13,010 nt of DNA from a bacterium (GCA_030698465.1 JAUYJZ010000054.1:1-13010), one strand, 5' to 3'. Shown: positions 1-7,828, numbered from the stretch's first letter. Numbers and translations are program-made. The notes: a model not told the origin generated them from the letters alone.

Positions 1-438
1 CCGAAAAGTCAAACCACAGGCAGCTAACTCTTTAAATGGGTACGTATCTCCTTCTTGTTTTGGATCAACAATGATATCAGCGGCAGGGAGTTTGTCTAAC
101 ACCACATGATGGTCCACCAAAACAACCTCAAATCCCATTTTTTTTGCCTCCTCAATCTCCTTGAAGTTTGAGATGCCAAGGTCCATTGCAACCAAAAGGG
201 CGGGAGAAAACTTCTTTAACTCTTTAAGAGCTCTGGGGGTAATGCCATATCCGTCTTTTTCTCGATCGGGGAAATATACACGGACAACATTCCCGCCCAG
301 GGTCCTTAAGGTCTCTTTTAATATGATAGCAGAACACACTCCGTCCAAATCCGCATCCCCATAGAGAATAATTGGTTCTGCCTGTTCAGCTGCCTTTTGG
401 AGCCGCAAGGCAGCTTTGTCCAAATTCTTAATTGCCAT
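1..438 (-). CDS. DHH-family phosphoesterase, RecJ-like (3' part cut off by window edge)
   Basis: Only the first 146 codons are in the window. The reading frame is open from an ATG at 438 to base 1. The translation shows the DHH superfamily metal sites in order: a DxDxDG motif (D28, D30, D32, G33, preceded by YG), a second-motif aspartate in VAMDLGIS (D86), and the name-giving DHH at 109-111. DPK and a PFKELAACG segment follow, closely resembling RecJ single-strand exonucleases. By family, such enzymes hydrolyse phosphodiester bonds with Mn2+/Mg2+ in recombination, repair or nucleotide recycling. The N-terminal stretch before motif I (about 27 residues) is shorter than in classical bacterial RecJ, so an archaeal-type RecJ or NrnA-like enzyme is possible. 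AGGA lies 4 bases before the ATG, and the start overlaps the end of pgk by 11 bases, suggesting translational coupling. The DHHA1 and OB domains cannot be checked here. Confidence 0.88.
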   Translation of the reverse strand, partial: MAIKNLDKAALRLQKAAEQAEPIILYGDADLDGVCSAIILKETLRTLGGNVVRVYFPDREKDGYGITPRALKELKKFSPALLVAMDLGISNFKEIEEAKKMGFEVVLVDHHVVLDKLPAADIIVDPKQEGDTYPFKELAACGLTFR

Positions 439-1486
439 AGTATCCTAAAGCTTTCAGACCGGGGAGCTGATCCCCTGCCAAAAAAGCAAGCATGGAACTC
501 CCTCCGGTTGAAATATGGTCAAACTTATCTCTGAGATTGTATCTTCCCAGAAAATCCAGCAGGTTTCCACCACCAGCCACCGCATAGCTTGTATCTTCTA
601 AAATGGCTTCAGCCACAATCTTTGACCCTTGTGCATACTCTGGATCTTCATACCTTCCCAGAGGACCCGACCAAAAGACAGTTCTAGCCTTTCTTACCTT
701 TTTTGCAAAAAGCTTTTTAGTTTCGCCTCCAATATCATATTCCTTGTCTGGAGGAATGCCGTCTAAAGGAAAAACAATCTTGTTTCTCTTTTTAAAAGAA
801 ATATTCTTTGAGGTAATTTCTCTTGCAAGCATATTGCCCAAAAGCACCTCATCGGCCAATTCTGCGATGCGGTCAATCACCGGGAGTTTGCTCTCAATCT
901 TTCTCCCTCCGATAATTGCCACCATGGGATGCTCTGGGGTTTCCAAAAGTTTTTGTAGGCCCTTAATTTCCTTTTGCAGCAAGAATCCTCCCACAGAAGG
1001 AAGGAACCTGGGGACGCCAACCACGGATGCGTGCTCTCGGTGCAATACCCCAAAGGCATCATTTACAAAGATGTCTCCTAACTTTGCCAATTCTTTTGCA
1101 AAAGTCTCATCATTTTCTTCCTCTTCTTTGTGAAACCTGAGGTTTTCAAGCAGCATGACTTCTCCTGCCTTGAGTTCTCTCTCCAGCTGTAGGGTCTCCT
1201 CTCCTATACAGTCTTTGGCTTTTGTAACCTGCACCGAAAGATATTCTTTGAGCTTTACTGCAACCTTATCCATGCGCAATCTCTCAATCCTTTTTCCCTC
1301 TGGATCCCCAAGGTGGCTCATGATAACAAGGGAGGCACCGGCAGAAAGGATGTATTGCATGGTAGGGAGAGTTGAAGAAATGCGAAAATCATCTGCAACT
1401 TCTCCACTCTTTGAAAGAGGAACATTAAAGTCTGCTCGCAGTAACACGCGTTTCCCTTTCAAAGAAATTTCTGAAATCCACTGCAT
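428..1486 (-). CDS. pgk: Phosphoglycerate kinase, short and divergent
   Basis: A 352-residue glycolytic enzyme expected to convert 1,3-bisphosphoglycerate + ADP to 3-phosphoglycerate + ATP. Recognisable motifs in order are RADFNVPL (17-24), DDFR (R35), SHLGDPEG (57-64), LLENLRFHKEE (112-122), FVNDAFGVLHREHAS (140-154), GGRKIESK (193-200), WSGPLGRYE (272-280), AVAGGGN (302-308) and STGGSSMLAFLAG (326-338). It is about 40 residues shorter than usual PGKs (390-400). The missing part is mainly in the nucleotide-binding domain, between GNML (217-220) and IGGETKKLF (252-260). Two family-conserved charged residues differ: the Arg of SHLGRP is Asp61, and the Asp of GGGD(T/S) is Asn308. The gene starts 3 bases after the upstream ATPase stop with no clear Shine-Dalgarno sequence, so it probably depends on coupling. 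Identity is secure; full activity is inferred. Confidence 0.93.
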   Translation of the reverse strand: MQWISEISLKGKRVLLRADFNVPLSKSGEVADDFRISSTLPTMQYILSAGASLVIMSHLGDPEGKRIERLRMDKVAVKLKEYLSVQVTKAKDCIGEETLQLERELKAGEVMLLENLRFHKEEEENDETFAKELAKLGDIFVNDAFGVLHREHASVVGVPRFLPSVGGFLLQKEIKGLQKLLETPEHPMVAIIGGRKIESKLPVIDRIAELADEVLLGNMLAREITSKNISFKKRNKIVFPLDGIPPDKEYDIGGETKKLFAKKVRKARTVFWSGPLGRYEDPEYAQGSKIVAEAILEDTSYAVAGGGNLLDFLGRYNLRDKFDHISTGGSSMLAFLAGDQLPGLKALGYYGN

Positions 1487-1489
1487 AAA

Positions 1490-3118
1490 TCAAGAGAAGT
1501 GAAGGGTTTCGCCTGGGTGAAGTTCTCCCCTCTCTTCTTTCTTTTGAGATGCACCTTCCTTTAAGGCGGCTCCAAGAGCCTCTTTTAATCCTTGTTTATC
1601 CACTTCTTTTCTCTTTACGGGGTGAAACATAGTGGGTTCCTTTTTGACAGCTTCTCTTTGTCGTTGAAGCTTTTTCCTGCACGCCTTGCAGTAGACCTTG
1701 CGCTTTCCGTCTGGAGCAAACACCACCTTGGTATCCTTGCCGCAGTTGTCACACCTGGCATCATACAGCATTTGCTGTTGGTCTTGAGGGACGAGTCCTG
1801 GAAGGGCTTGCTTTTGCGGTGTTGCAGTATCAACCTCTGTCCACTCTGAAATTGCATTTTCCACCTCTGCACGAGGAGTTGCATACTGCTCCCTTGTGTA
1901 GCGGATGATTTCGTCCTGGTTGGATTCCTCGGGGGTCGCAAAGGGAAACGCCGGGGGCGGCATGGTTTCAGCAGAAAAGGGTCTGCCGGTAACACCGTCA
2001 ATCATAAGTTTGATGTAGATTGAGTACTTGTTCAGATTCACAAAGTCCAAAGCCAAGAATTCCGGGGTAAATTCTTTTTCCAGGAATTCAGCATCCTCTG
2101 CTCCCACCCGAAAAGAAACAATGGTACCAACGTTACCAAAAACCGCGTCTCGAACCTTTGACTCGTTTTCATCCAGCTGGGCTATATACTGATGGCTTAA
2201 GATCAAAGAAAGACGATACTTTCTTGCCTCAGACAGAATATTTACAAAGGAGTCGGAAGCAAAGTTCTGGAACTCGTCAATATACAAGAAGAAATCCAGG
2301 CGCCTCGCCTCCGGAATGTTAACCCGGGACATTGCTGCCAGCTGAATCTTGGTGATGAGCATTGCTCCCAAGAGCCGGGAGTTATCCTCCCCAATTCGCC
2401 CTTTTGAAAGGTTTAATATTAAAATCTTTTTTCCGTCCATGGCCTCTCTCATGTCAAAAGAGGACTTTACCTGTCCCACGATGTTGCGGATTAAGGGATT
2501 GGAAACGAACTGGCCCACCTTGTTTTGAATGGCAGCGGTCGCCTCCACTTCATAGCGCTGAGTGTACCTCGCATATTCTTGAATCCAAAAGGCCCTTACC
2601 ACAGGATCAGTCAGCTTATCGGTCACCTTCTTTCGGTAGTCCACATCTACCAGCATACGGTTAATTCCCAACAGGGTAGAACCCGGGTATTCCAGAAGGG
2701 CAAGCACGGTGTTGTTCAAGATGTATTCCATGCGGGCCGACCACACGTCGGGCCACACCTTCTTGAACACAGACATTAACCCGGAAGCTATCAAATGGCG
2801 GTGCTCTGGATGCACGTCCTCCATGACGTTAAATGCAATAGGATAATCCGTGTCGGCTGGGTTAAAATAGATGACGTCTTTCATTCGTTCCTTTGGCACA
2901 AACTGCAACAGTTCTTCGGCTGCTTCCCCGTGCGGATCCACAAACCCCATGCCGTTTCCCCCTGCAATGTCCTGCACGGCCATGTTTTTTAACATTTCGG
3001 TTTTCCCCATGCCGGTTTTTCCCACGACATAAAAATGGCGCCTTCGGTCGTCAACCTTAATTCCAAAGCGCCTTCTGCTGTTCCTGAAATTGGTAATGCC
3101 AAAAAAGTTAATATCCAT
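1490..3118 (-). CDS. VirD4/TraG-like type IV secretion DNA-binding ATPase with C-terminal zinc ribbon
   Basis: A 542-residue P-loop ATPase of the FtsK/HerA-VirD4-type DNA-pump superfamily. It shows a Walker A box GKTGMGKT (33-40), a DPHG motif (61-64) typical of TraG/VirD4/DUF87 ATPases, a Walker B strand FFLYIDEF (276-283) and a downstream SHQ (308-310) at the usual sensor position. After the ATPase core come a Pro/Gln-rich linker and a zinc ribbon with C456xxC459 and C477xxC480, followed by a charged, coiled-coil-like tail. No transmembrane segment is visible, unlike true VirD4 coupling proteins. The gene immediately upstream, ending 3 bases before this start, encodes a protein with an N-terminal membrane segment and may be the anchor. 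A role in DNA transfer, DNA uptake or a pilus-type machine is inference from the ATPase family; no other secretion component lies in the window. AAGG just before the ATG can serve as ribosome binding site. Confidence 0.85.
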   Translation of the reverse strand: MDINFFGITNFRNSRRRFGIKVDDRRRHFYVVGKTGMGKTEMLKNMAVQDIAGGNGMGFVDPHGEAAEELLQFVPKERMKDVIYFNPADTDYPIAFNVMEDVHPEHRHLIASGLMSVFKKVWPDVWSARMEYILNNTVLALLEYPGSTLLGINRMLVDVDYRKKVTDKLTDPVVRAFWIQEYARYTQRYEVEATAAIQNKVGQFVSNPLIRNIVGQVKSSFDMREAMDGKKILILNLSKGRIGEDNSRLLGAMLITKIQLAAMSRVNIPEARRLDFFLYIDEFQNFASDSFVNILSEARKYRLSLILSHQYIAQLDENESKVRDAVFGNVGTIVSFRVGAEDAEFLEKEFTPEFLALDFVNLNKYSIYIKLMIDGVTGRPFSAETMPPPAFPFATPEESNQDEIIRYTREQYATPRAEVENAISEWTEVDTATPQKQALPGLVPQDQQQMLYDARCDNCGKDTKVVFAPDGKRKVYCKACRKKLQRQREAVKKEPTMFHPVKRKEVDKQGLKEALGAALKEGASQKKEERGELHPGETLHFS

Positions 3119-3121
3119 ACC

Positions 3122-4420
3122 TTATTCCATAGGAAGCCCAAAAGGAGCTTCCCCTTTCTTTGAACCAACCCTCATCACCGCAGAAGAAGGAGCGGTGATC
3201 CTGCCGGGGAAATGAAAAATGGTTGCCAGTTCTTCTGTATTGAGCACAAAGGTTCCTCCGGGCTGAGGAAAAAAGGGGGGAAGGCGCAGGGTGTAGTTGC
3301 GAAAGAGACGCCTTTTCCTCACAAACGCCCTTCTCTTGTCCATAAACCAGGTAAAAATGGTATACACTTTGGTTAAGGTGGGTTTTAAGGGCCTGAAATT
3401 GTTATAGGTTGCAGTTCCAAACTGGGTGAACCAGGACATAGGCAGAGCTTTTGCCGGACCAAAATAATTCTCCCTCTTTGCAATATAGATAAACCTGGAG
3501 TGCGCTGCAAAAGAATACTTGCTGATTTTCTCTTCAATAGCAGAAACAATATCTCGCTCCCCAGGGGTAAGACGCATTTCGGGTGGAATGATTTCCTGGT
3601 ACTCGGCTGCCATCTCTTCTGCTTTAATCCCCGTCACCACGTGAGAGCCGACTTCCTGTACATCTTGAATGAGACTCTTTGGCTTTAGAGGACCCTTGCG
3701 ATGGACGAGTTCCGCCACAATCTCTCTCCCCTCCTCAACTAGTTTGCTTTCGTTTGGGTTGGTATGCAAGATGGGGGTTAAAACAAACTGCACCCAGATA
3801 TGCTCCCCCTTGCCAATCGTAGACAGCCCCTCCACCAAAAGGGCCATGGGGTCAACTCTCATCTCTTCCTTGTCTGTGGCAGTTGGCTCAAAGAACTTGG
3901 TATAGGTCTTGATGGGATAAGGACTGGGCCGTTCTAAAACATAGTTTGTGCCCCACAGGTCCCATTCTTTGTTGGGAATGTCTTGAGGTATCTGCTTTGT
4001 ATAGTCCTCTGCAATCACAAGTTCCGCTGAAGGATAGTGGGCAAAGATTGAGGACTCCACCAGCTTTTGGGCTCCTTCTGGAATGCGGAAATAGAAATGG
4101 ATTTCCCCTTGTGTGGAAACCATTTCCAAAGCAAAGGCAAGCTGATACTTTCCTTCCAGCCACTTTTCTCGCGAATTTGGAGGATCATGCATCTGCCACA
4201 TGCTCGTAAACACGTCTTCCATTGCTTTGAAAGGCCGGGGAGCGTCTTCTGGCATTTTAATCTCCAGTAAAATGTAGCGCTGCTGGCTAGAGAATACCTC
4301 TTTTCGCCACCATTGCCACAGAAAGACCGCGGGCTTAAACAATAAAAATGGCAGAAATAGCCACCACCATGTAGAGATGAATTCCCAGAGGAAGCCGAAA
4401 AGAAGAAAAGCTTCTTTCAT
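3122..4420 (-). CDS. Membrane-anchored conserved protein, probable partner of the VirD4-like ATPase
   Basis: A 432-residue protein I recognise only as one commonly found next to VirD4-like ATPases in Patescibacteria, so no function is asserted. The N-terminus (about 5-36) is one or two very hydrophobic, Trp/Phe-rich segments (FISTWWWLFLPFLLF) followed by basic residues, suggesting a membrane anchor with a cytoplasmic C-terminus. The following region has the pattern of a large soluble domain: LLEIKMPEDAPRPFKAMEDVF (split at about 51-71), then KWLEGKYQLAFALEMVS and GEIHFYFRIPE, then a PSAELV segment. The C-terminal third contains a basic stretch (FMDKRRAFVRKRRLFRN) followed by LRLPPFFPQPGGTFVLNTEELATIFHFPG. 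The next gene starts 3 bases downstream, and the upstream sigma4/HARE gene ends 6 bases before the ATG, so all three are probably cotranscribed. No Shine-Dalgarno sequence is evident. The start is chosen because the anchor begins directly after it. Confidence 0.75.
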   Translation of the reverse strand: MKEAFLLFGFLWEFISTWWWLFLPFLLFKPAVFLWQWWRKEVFSSQQRYILLEIKMPEDAPRPFKAMEDVFTSMWQMHDPPNSREKWLEGKYQLAFALEMVSTQGEIHFYFRIPEGAQKLVESSIFAHYPSAELVIAEDYTKQIPQDIPNKEWDLWGTNYVLERPSPYPIKTYTKFFEPTATDKEEMRVDPMALLVEGLSTIGKGEHIWVQFVLTPILHTNPNESKLVEEGREIVAELVHRKGPLKPKSLIQDVQEVGSHVVTGIKAEEMAAEYQEIIPPEMRLTPGERDIVSAIEEKISKYSFAAHSRFIYIAKRENYFGPAKALPMSWFTQFGTATYNNFRPLKPTLTKVYTIFTWFMDKRRAFVRKRRLFRNYTLRLPPFFPQPGGTFVLNTEELATIFHFPGRITAPSSAVMRVGSKKGEAPFGLPME

Positions 4421-4426
4421 TAAAAC

Positions 4427-5446
4427 TTAGAGCTTTAAGGTATACGTGCCGTCTTGATTTCTTAAAAAAGTCCCTCGGTCCTGGAGATTCAAAAGAATAG
4501 TGCTTTCTTTTACCTGGCGGTGATGCAGGGTTTCTGCAATAAGTTTTGCTTTTCCCATGGTTTTCCCGTTGTTTTGCAAAATGGAGCGCATCACATCCTT
4601 TACCGTCCCGGGATTCAAACCCCAATCAGAAAGCCCGTAGGTTCCCCGACCAACCAACACAAACCTGGGATCTTTGATGAGCTCATTGTGCACGGTTTGT
4701 GGGAGTACGGCTTTCTTTTTTTGCAAAAAAAGATTCTCTTGGAGCTTTGCAATCAAGGAGGCAACTTCGGTAAAATGCAGGGGATTCCCTTCTTTTCTAA
4801 GTACAAGGTAAGCCTTGTCCCGCATGCCTCGAGGATTCACCTCGGGCCAACTTTTCAGCCCCCATCTTCCGTCATGGGCGCGCATGATGATTTTGGAAAC
4901 CTCAAGGTAGGGAAACACTTCCTTTCCCTGTGAAAGTTCGAGTTCTTCTCTCGCAACACAACTCTTTTTCTTTTGAAAGAATCCTAAAAGGCGCTGGTGC
5001 AAAGGGTTTGCCTTTTGCACCATGTCTTTTCTTAAAGTCCAGAACGCGTGAAAGTCCTGGGTCTCTCTTTGATTATAAAACTGATCTCCCAGGGTCAAAA
5101 GGAACAAGGCATGGTTTTCCTCCTCCTTTGCTAAAAGGAGCTCCAAAAGCAGATCTTCCCGTTTCATGGAACCCGCCTCCCGCAAAACATCTGCCATATT
5201 TTTTAAGGCCTGCCGTAAGGATTGCCAACGCTTTGCTTGCTTGATATCCTCTTTTAAAAGGATTATTCCCTCTTGTACTATTTGCCGTACCCGCTCTCGT
5301 GTTATCTCATGCTCTTTGCCCACGGCCTCCAAAGTCCGAGGGGATTCAAAATCCAAACCAAAACGCCCCACAACAACATTCTTTGCCCTCGGCGGAAGCT
5401 GTTCAATGAGTCCCAGGCTCAATTTTTCAAACGATATCTTTGTCAT
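4427..5446 (-). CDS. Sigma-70 region 4 / HARE-HTH fusion, probable transcription regulator
   Basis: A 339-residue DNA-binding protein. Residues about 5-68 match sigma-70 region 4: PPRAKNVVVGRFGL, then TLEAVGKEHEITRERVRQIVQEG, the -35-recognising helix-turn-helix with its ITRERVRQI signature. Sigma regions 2 and 3 are absent, so it cannot be a complete sigma factor. A charged helical middle (about 70-190) follows. Residues about 207-276 look like a HARE-HTH winged helix, the fold also found in the RNA polymerase delta subunit: RDKAYLVLRKEGNPLHFTEVA, then VHNELIKDPRFVLVGRGTYGLSDWG (both split by a variable loop). The last 60 residues, ending NQDGTYTLKL, look like another small winged HTH. The domain assignment is pattern-based; a role as RNA polymerase-associated regulator is inference. 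The gene starts 9 bases after a nested inverted repeat and has no standard Shine-Dalgarno sequence at normal spacing. Confidence 0.82.
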   Translation of the reverse strand: MTKISFEKLSLGLIEQLPPRAKNVVVGRFGLDFESPRTLEAVGKEHEITRERVRQIVQEGIILLKEDIKQAKRWQSLRQALKNMADVLREAGSMKREDLLLELLLAKEEENHALFLLTLGDQFYNQRETQDFHAFWTLRKDMVQKANPLHQRLLGFFQKKKSCVAREELELSQGKEVFPYLEVSKIIMRAHDGRWGLKSWPEVNPRGMRDKAYLVLRKEGNPLHFTEVASLIAKLQENLFLQKKKAVLPQTVHNELIKDPRFVLVGRGTYGLSDWGLNPGTVKDVMRSILQNNGKTMGKAKLIAETLHHRQVKESTILLNLQDRGTFLRNQDGTYTLKL

Positions 5447-5455
5447 ACGGTCACA

Positions 5456-5524
5456 CAGTTTCCCCCGACCCCCCTTCTTTTCAAAACCCTCGGTTTTGAA
5501 TGATTTCCGACACGGGGGAAACTG
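5456..5524. repeat. Nested inverted repeat before the sigma4/HARE gene
   Basis: In the 141-base gap between secF and the sigma4/HARE gene, CAGTTTCCCCCG (5456-5467) is the exact reverse complement of CGGGGGAAACTG (5513-5524), a 12-bp outer stem. Inside it, TTCAAAACC (5480-5488) and GGTTTTGAA (5492-5500) form a 9-bp stem with a CTC loop. In the transcribed (minus) direction the outer stem ends 9 bases before the ATG at 5446 and is not followed by a U-run, so it is a poor intrinsic terminator. It could be a 5' leader structure, a protein-binding palindrome or an mRNA-stabilising element. Confidence 0.8.
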
Positions 5525-5526
5525 AA

Positions 5527-5555
5527 AATTTATTGCTATAAATTTATTATTCCAA
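5527..5555 (-). promoter_or_regulatory. Possible promoter for the sigma4/HARE operon
   Basis: On the minus strand TTGGAA (5555-5550) and TAAATT (5532-5527) are separated by 17 bases in an AT-rich stretch, each matching the sigma-70 consensus at 4 of 6 positions. A start about 7 bases downstream would fall in the first arm of the nested inverted repeat. AT-rich gaps yield such matches by chance, so this is weak. Confidence 0.25.
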
Positions 5556-5587
5556 TTGCTCTATAAAACCATACTTCAACGAATCTG

Positions 5588-6469
5588 TCAAAGTTTGAAC
5601 CTCTCCCCTTTCCACATGAGCAGGAGAGATGGGGCCACAAACAAAGAAGAAAAGGTTCCAGCTATAATCCCGGCCATAAGCATTAAAGCAAAGTCCTTTA
5701 ACGTATCTCCTCCAAACAGGTACATGGAAAAAAGCACCACAAGGGTGGTTAACGATGTGGATAAAGAACGAAACCATGTCTGCTGAAGGGATATTTTTAC
5801 TGTGTTTGCAAGGTCAAACCCCGCATGGCGAAACAGATTCTCTCGAATTCGGTCAAATACCACCACCGTATCATTAATGGAATATCCAATAACTGTGAGT
5901 AAGGCTACCACCACGGGCACGGTAAATTGAAGGCCCGCATAGTACCCGAGCAGGGCAAAGACACCCAAGGGCAATAAAATGTCATGGAAAGAAGCTACCA
6001 AGGCGGCCCCAGACCAGTGCCAAGGACGGATGCTCTCTGCAGTACGACGAAAGGCAAAAGCAATATACAGAACAACCGCAGCCACGGCAAGAAAAGAAAG
6101 AAGTAGAGTTTTTTGCCGAAGCTCCTGACCAATGGTAGGCCCCACGGATTCAAAACGCAGTTCCTTTGCACTATCTCCCAGCAAGGAAAGAACCTGCTGG
6201 TGGAGGGGTTCTGGGATGTCCTTCATGCGAAGGAGTACTCCTGTTTCCCCCGTAGGCTGAACCGTAAAGGAACCCAAATCCAAATCCTGCAAAGTCTCCC
6301 GGATTGCGTCAGGACTCGGGCGTTCCCCTGTATATTCAGCTTCCAGTATGCTTCCTCCGGTAAAATCAATGCCAAGTTCTAGGCCAAAAAACCCTACCAC
6401 AAAGGCAGAGGTCCCCATTGCCAAAAAGGACAGAATAAGCATTACGGCTTGAATGCGGCGAAACGTCAT
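5588..6469 (-). CDS. secF: Protein translocase subunit SecF
   Basis: A 293-residue inner-membrane protein that, with SecD, assists SecYEG/SecA-dependent export, drawing on the proton motive force. The order of elements is the family's: a first transmembrane segment (about 7-28), the signature GIDFTGGS (33-40), a periplasmic domain to about 110, SVGPTIGQEL (108-117), then five membrane segments. YSINDTVVVFDRIREN (196-211) is the conserved RND-type TM4/TM5 signature, with the Asp thought to take part in proton transfer. The C-terminal part has TSLTTL (238-243) and a final segment ending LLLMWKGERFKL. Length fits bacterial SecF. It starts 1 base after the secD stop codon, with GGAA about 6 bases before the ATG, so the two are cotranslated. 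Nothing abnormal is seen. Confidence 0.95.
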   Translation of the reverse strand: MTFRRIQAVMLILSFLAMGTSAFVVGFFGLELGIDFTGGSILEAEYTGERPSPDAIRETLQDLDLGSFTVQPTGETGVLLRMKDIPEPLHQQVLSLLGDSAKELRFESVGPTIGQELRQKTLLLSFLAVAAVVLYIAFAFRRTAESIRPWHWSGAALVASFHDILLPLGVFALLGYYAGLQFTVPVVVALLTVIGYSINDTVVVFDRIRENLFRHAGFDLANTVKISLQQTWFRSLSTSLTTLVVLFSMYLFGGDTLKDFALMLMAGIIAGTFSSLFVAPSLLLMWKGERFKL

Positions 6470-6470
6470 A

Positions 6471-7790
6471 TTATTTCCAAAGCCACGTTATCTTTGCTAT
6501 TTTTGTATCCCAAAACATCCACAGCATATTTTTCGTGATAAAGATTGCAGAAAACAAGCTAACCAAAATCCCAAGAGATAGAGTTACCGCAAACCCTTTT
6601 ACAAACGAACTTCCAAACCAAAAAAGGATAAGGGCAACCATTAATGTTGTGATGTTGCCGTCGCGAATGGAGGGCCAGGCCCTACGAAATCCTTCCTGAA
6701 AGGCCGCACCAAGATTCTTTCCTTCCTGCAACTCTTCTCTAAAACGGGCAAAAATAAGAATGTTTGCATCAACCGCCATACCCAAAGAAAGAATGGCGCC
6801 TGCAATCCCGGCCAAGGTAAGGGTTATAGGAATGAGTTTGAATAAAGACAAGAGAAAAAGAGCATACAAAACCAGTGCAATCCCCGCAACAATCCCTGGA
6901 ATACGATAGACAAGAACCATGAAGGCTGCCACTAGCAAAAATCCCAGGAGCCCTGCTGTCAAGCTTTGCTGTAAAGATTGCGCTCCCAAGGTCGCCCCCA
7001 CACTCTGCTGGGAAAGTAGGGTGATAGGGACGGGTAAAGCACCTGCATTCAACTCCCGAACAACTTTCTGGACCTCTTCAATGGTGAACTGGCCCGTAAT
7101 CTGAGCCCGGCCTCCAGAAATTACTCCCTGCACAATGGGAGCCTGCAACAAAGCTCCATCTAGGAAAATTGCCAAAGGCAGACCCACATTTTTCTCGGTT
7201 AGCTGTTCAAACAATGAAGAACCCTCCTCGTTGAATTGCAGGGTGATAAAGGGCTCTTGAGTGACCTGGTCAAGGCCAATATCCGCCCTGGAAAGAAACC
7301 TTCCGGTAAGGGGAGTGGATTGAAATGGGTTCTCGATCTCCCCTTCTCCCGTGTCCAATACCTGCTGGTTCTGTGCCAAAATCTCCTCATAGTTTTCCTT
7401 GTATTCTGCAAACTCTAGGTACGGCGTCTGCCCAATTAACTGGATTGCCTGGCCTGGGTCTTTTATGCCAGCCAGCTCCACAATCAATCTCCTATTTTCT
7501 CCTTCTCCCTGCAGTTGTATGGAGGGCTCGGTTACTCCAAAAAAGTTCACCCTGCGTTCAATAACATCCCTCAATCCTTGCATGGCATTATCCCTGTCAG
7601 GGGAAGGGATTTCCTTTAAGTCTGCCTCATATACCAAATGAAGCCCCCCTCGTAGATCAAGTCCTAGCTGAAAAGGAACATCCGGGACGCGGGGAATTTG
7701 AACATACTGGGGGAATATAAAAGAAGCAGCGAGGCCGCCCAGTACAAATGACACGAAAAGTATTAGTAATGCCTTCCTTTTTGGCGTCAT
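6471..7790 (-). CDS. secD: Protein translocase subunit SecD
   Basis: A polytopic membrane protein of 439 residues from this start, partner of SecF. Motifs, numbered from the ATG at 7790: an N-terminal hydrophobic segment (about 5-26), GLDLRGGLHLVYEADL (about 43-58), a periplasmic domain including VIERRVNFFGV and FTIEEVQKVVRELNAGALP, GATLGAQSL, then membrane segments with GMAVDANILIFARFREEL (337-354) and DGNITTLM. The frame is open up to an ATG at 7838. I prefer 7790 because the 16 extra residues (starting MCGVYSP) look unlike a signal anchor, that upstream ATG lies inside a terminator-like hairpin, and GAGG precedes the 7790 ATG. A periplasmic SecD domain of this size is shorter than in E. 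coli (615 residues in total) but usual for Gram-positive-like and Patescibacteria lineages. Confidence 0.94.
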   Translation of the reverse strand: MTPKRKALLILFVSFVLGGLAASFIFPQYVQIPRVPDVPFQLGLDLRGGLHLVYEADLKEIPSPDRDNAMQGLRDVIERRVNFFGVTEPSIQLQGEGENRRLIVELAGIKDPGQAIQLIGQTPYLEFAEYKENYEEILAQNQQVLDTGEGEIENPFQSTPLTGRFLSRADIGLDQVTQEPFITLQFNEEGSSLFEQLTEKNVGLPLAIFLDGALLQAPIVQGVISGGRAQITGQFTIEEVQKVVRELNAGALPVPITLLSQQSVGATLGAQSLQQSLTAGLLGFLLVAAFMVLVYRIPGIVAGIALVLYALFLLSLFKLIPITLTLAGIAGAILSLGMAVDANILIFARFREELQEGKNLGAAFQEGFRRAWPSIRDGNITTLMVALILFWFGSSFVKGFAVTLSLGILVSLFSAIFITKNMLWMFWDTKIAKITWLWK

Positions 7791-7799
7791 AACCTCATT

Positions 7800-7828
7800 A
7801 TTATAACACTCAAAGGCCGGCGAGTAAA
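7800..7828 (-). promoter_or_regulatory. Candidate sigma-70-type promoter for secDF
   Basis: On the minus strand TTTACT (7828-7823) and a perfect TATAAT (7805-7800) are separated by exactly 17 bases. The -35 box abuts the terminator-like hairpin 7829-7857. The -10 box ends 9 bases before the preferred secD start at 7790, so a start site at normal distance would leave a leader of about 3-5 bases. Confidence 0.5.

Noticed and set aside
603..1133. A 176-codon plus-strand open frame opposite pgk, and similar long plus-strand frames opposite secA (9553-10059) and the ATPase
   Set aside because: All are antisense shadows of confidently identified genes, with no motif or plausible ribosome binding context.
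5468..5518. G-quadruplex in the G-rich minus strand near the nested palindrome
   Set aside because: Only three G-runs of useful length are present unless the six-G run is split, and one loop would be about 12 bases. The inverted-repeat structure explains the G/C runs better.
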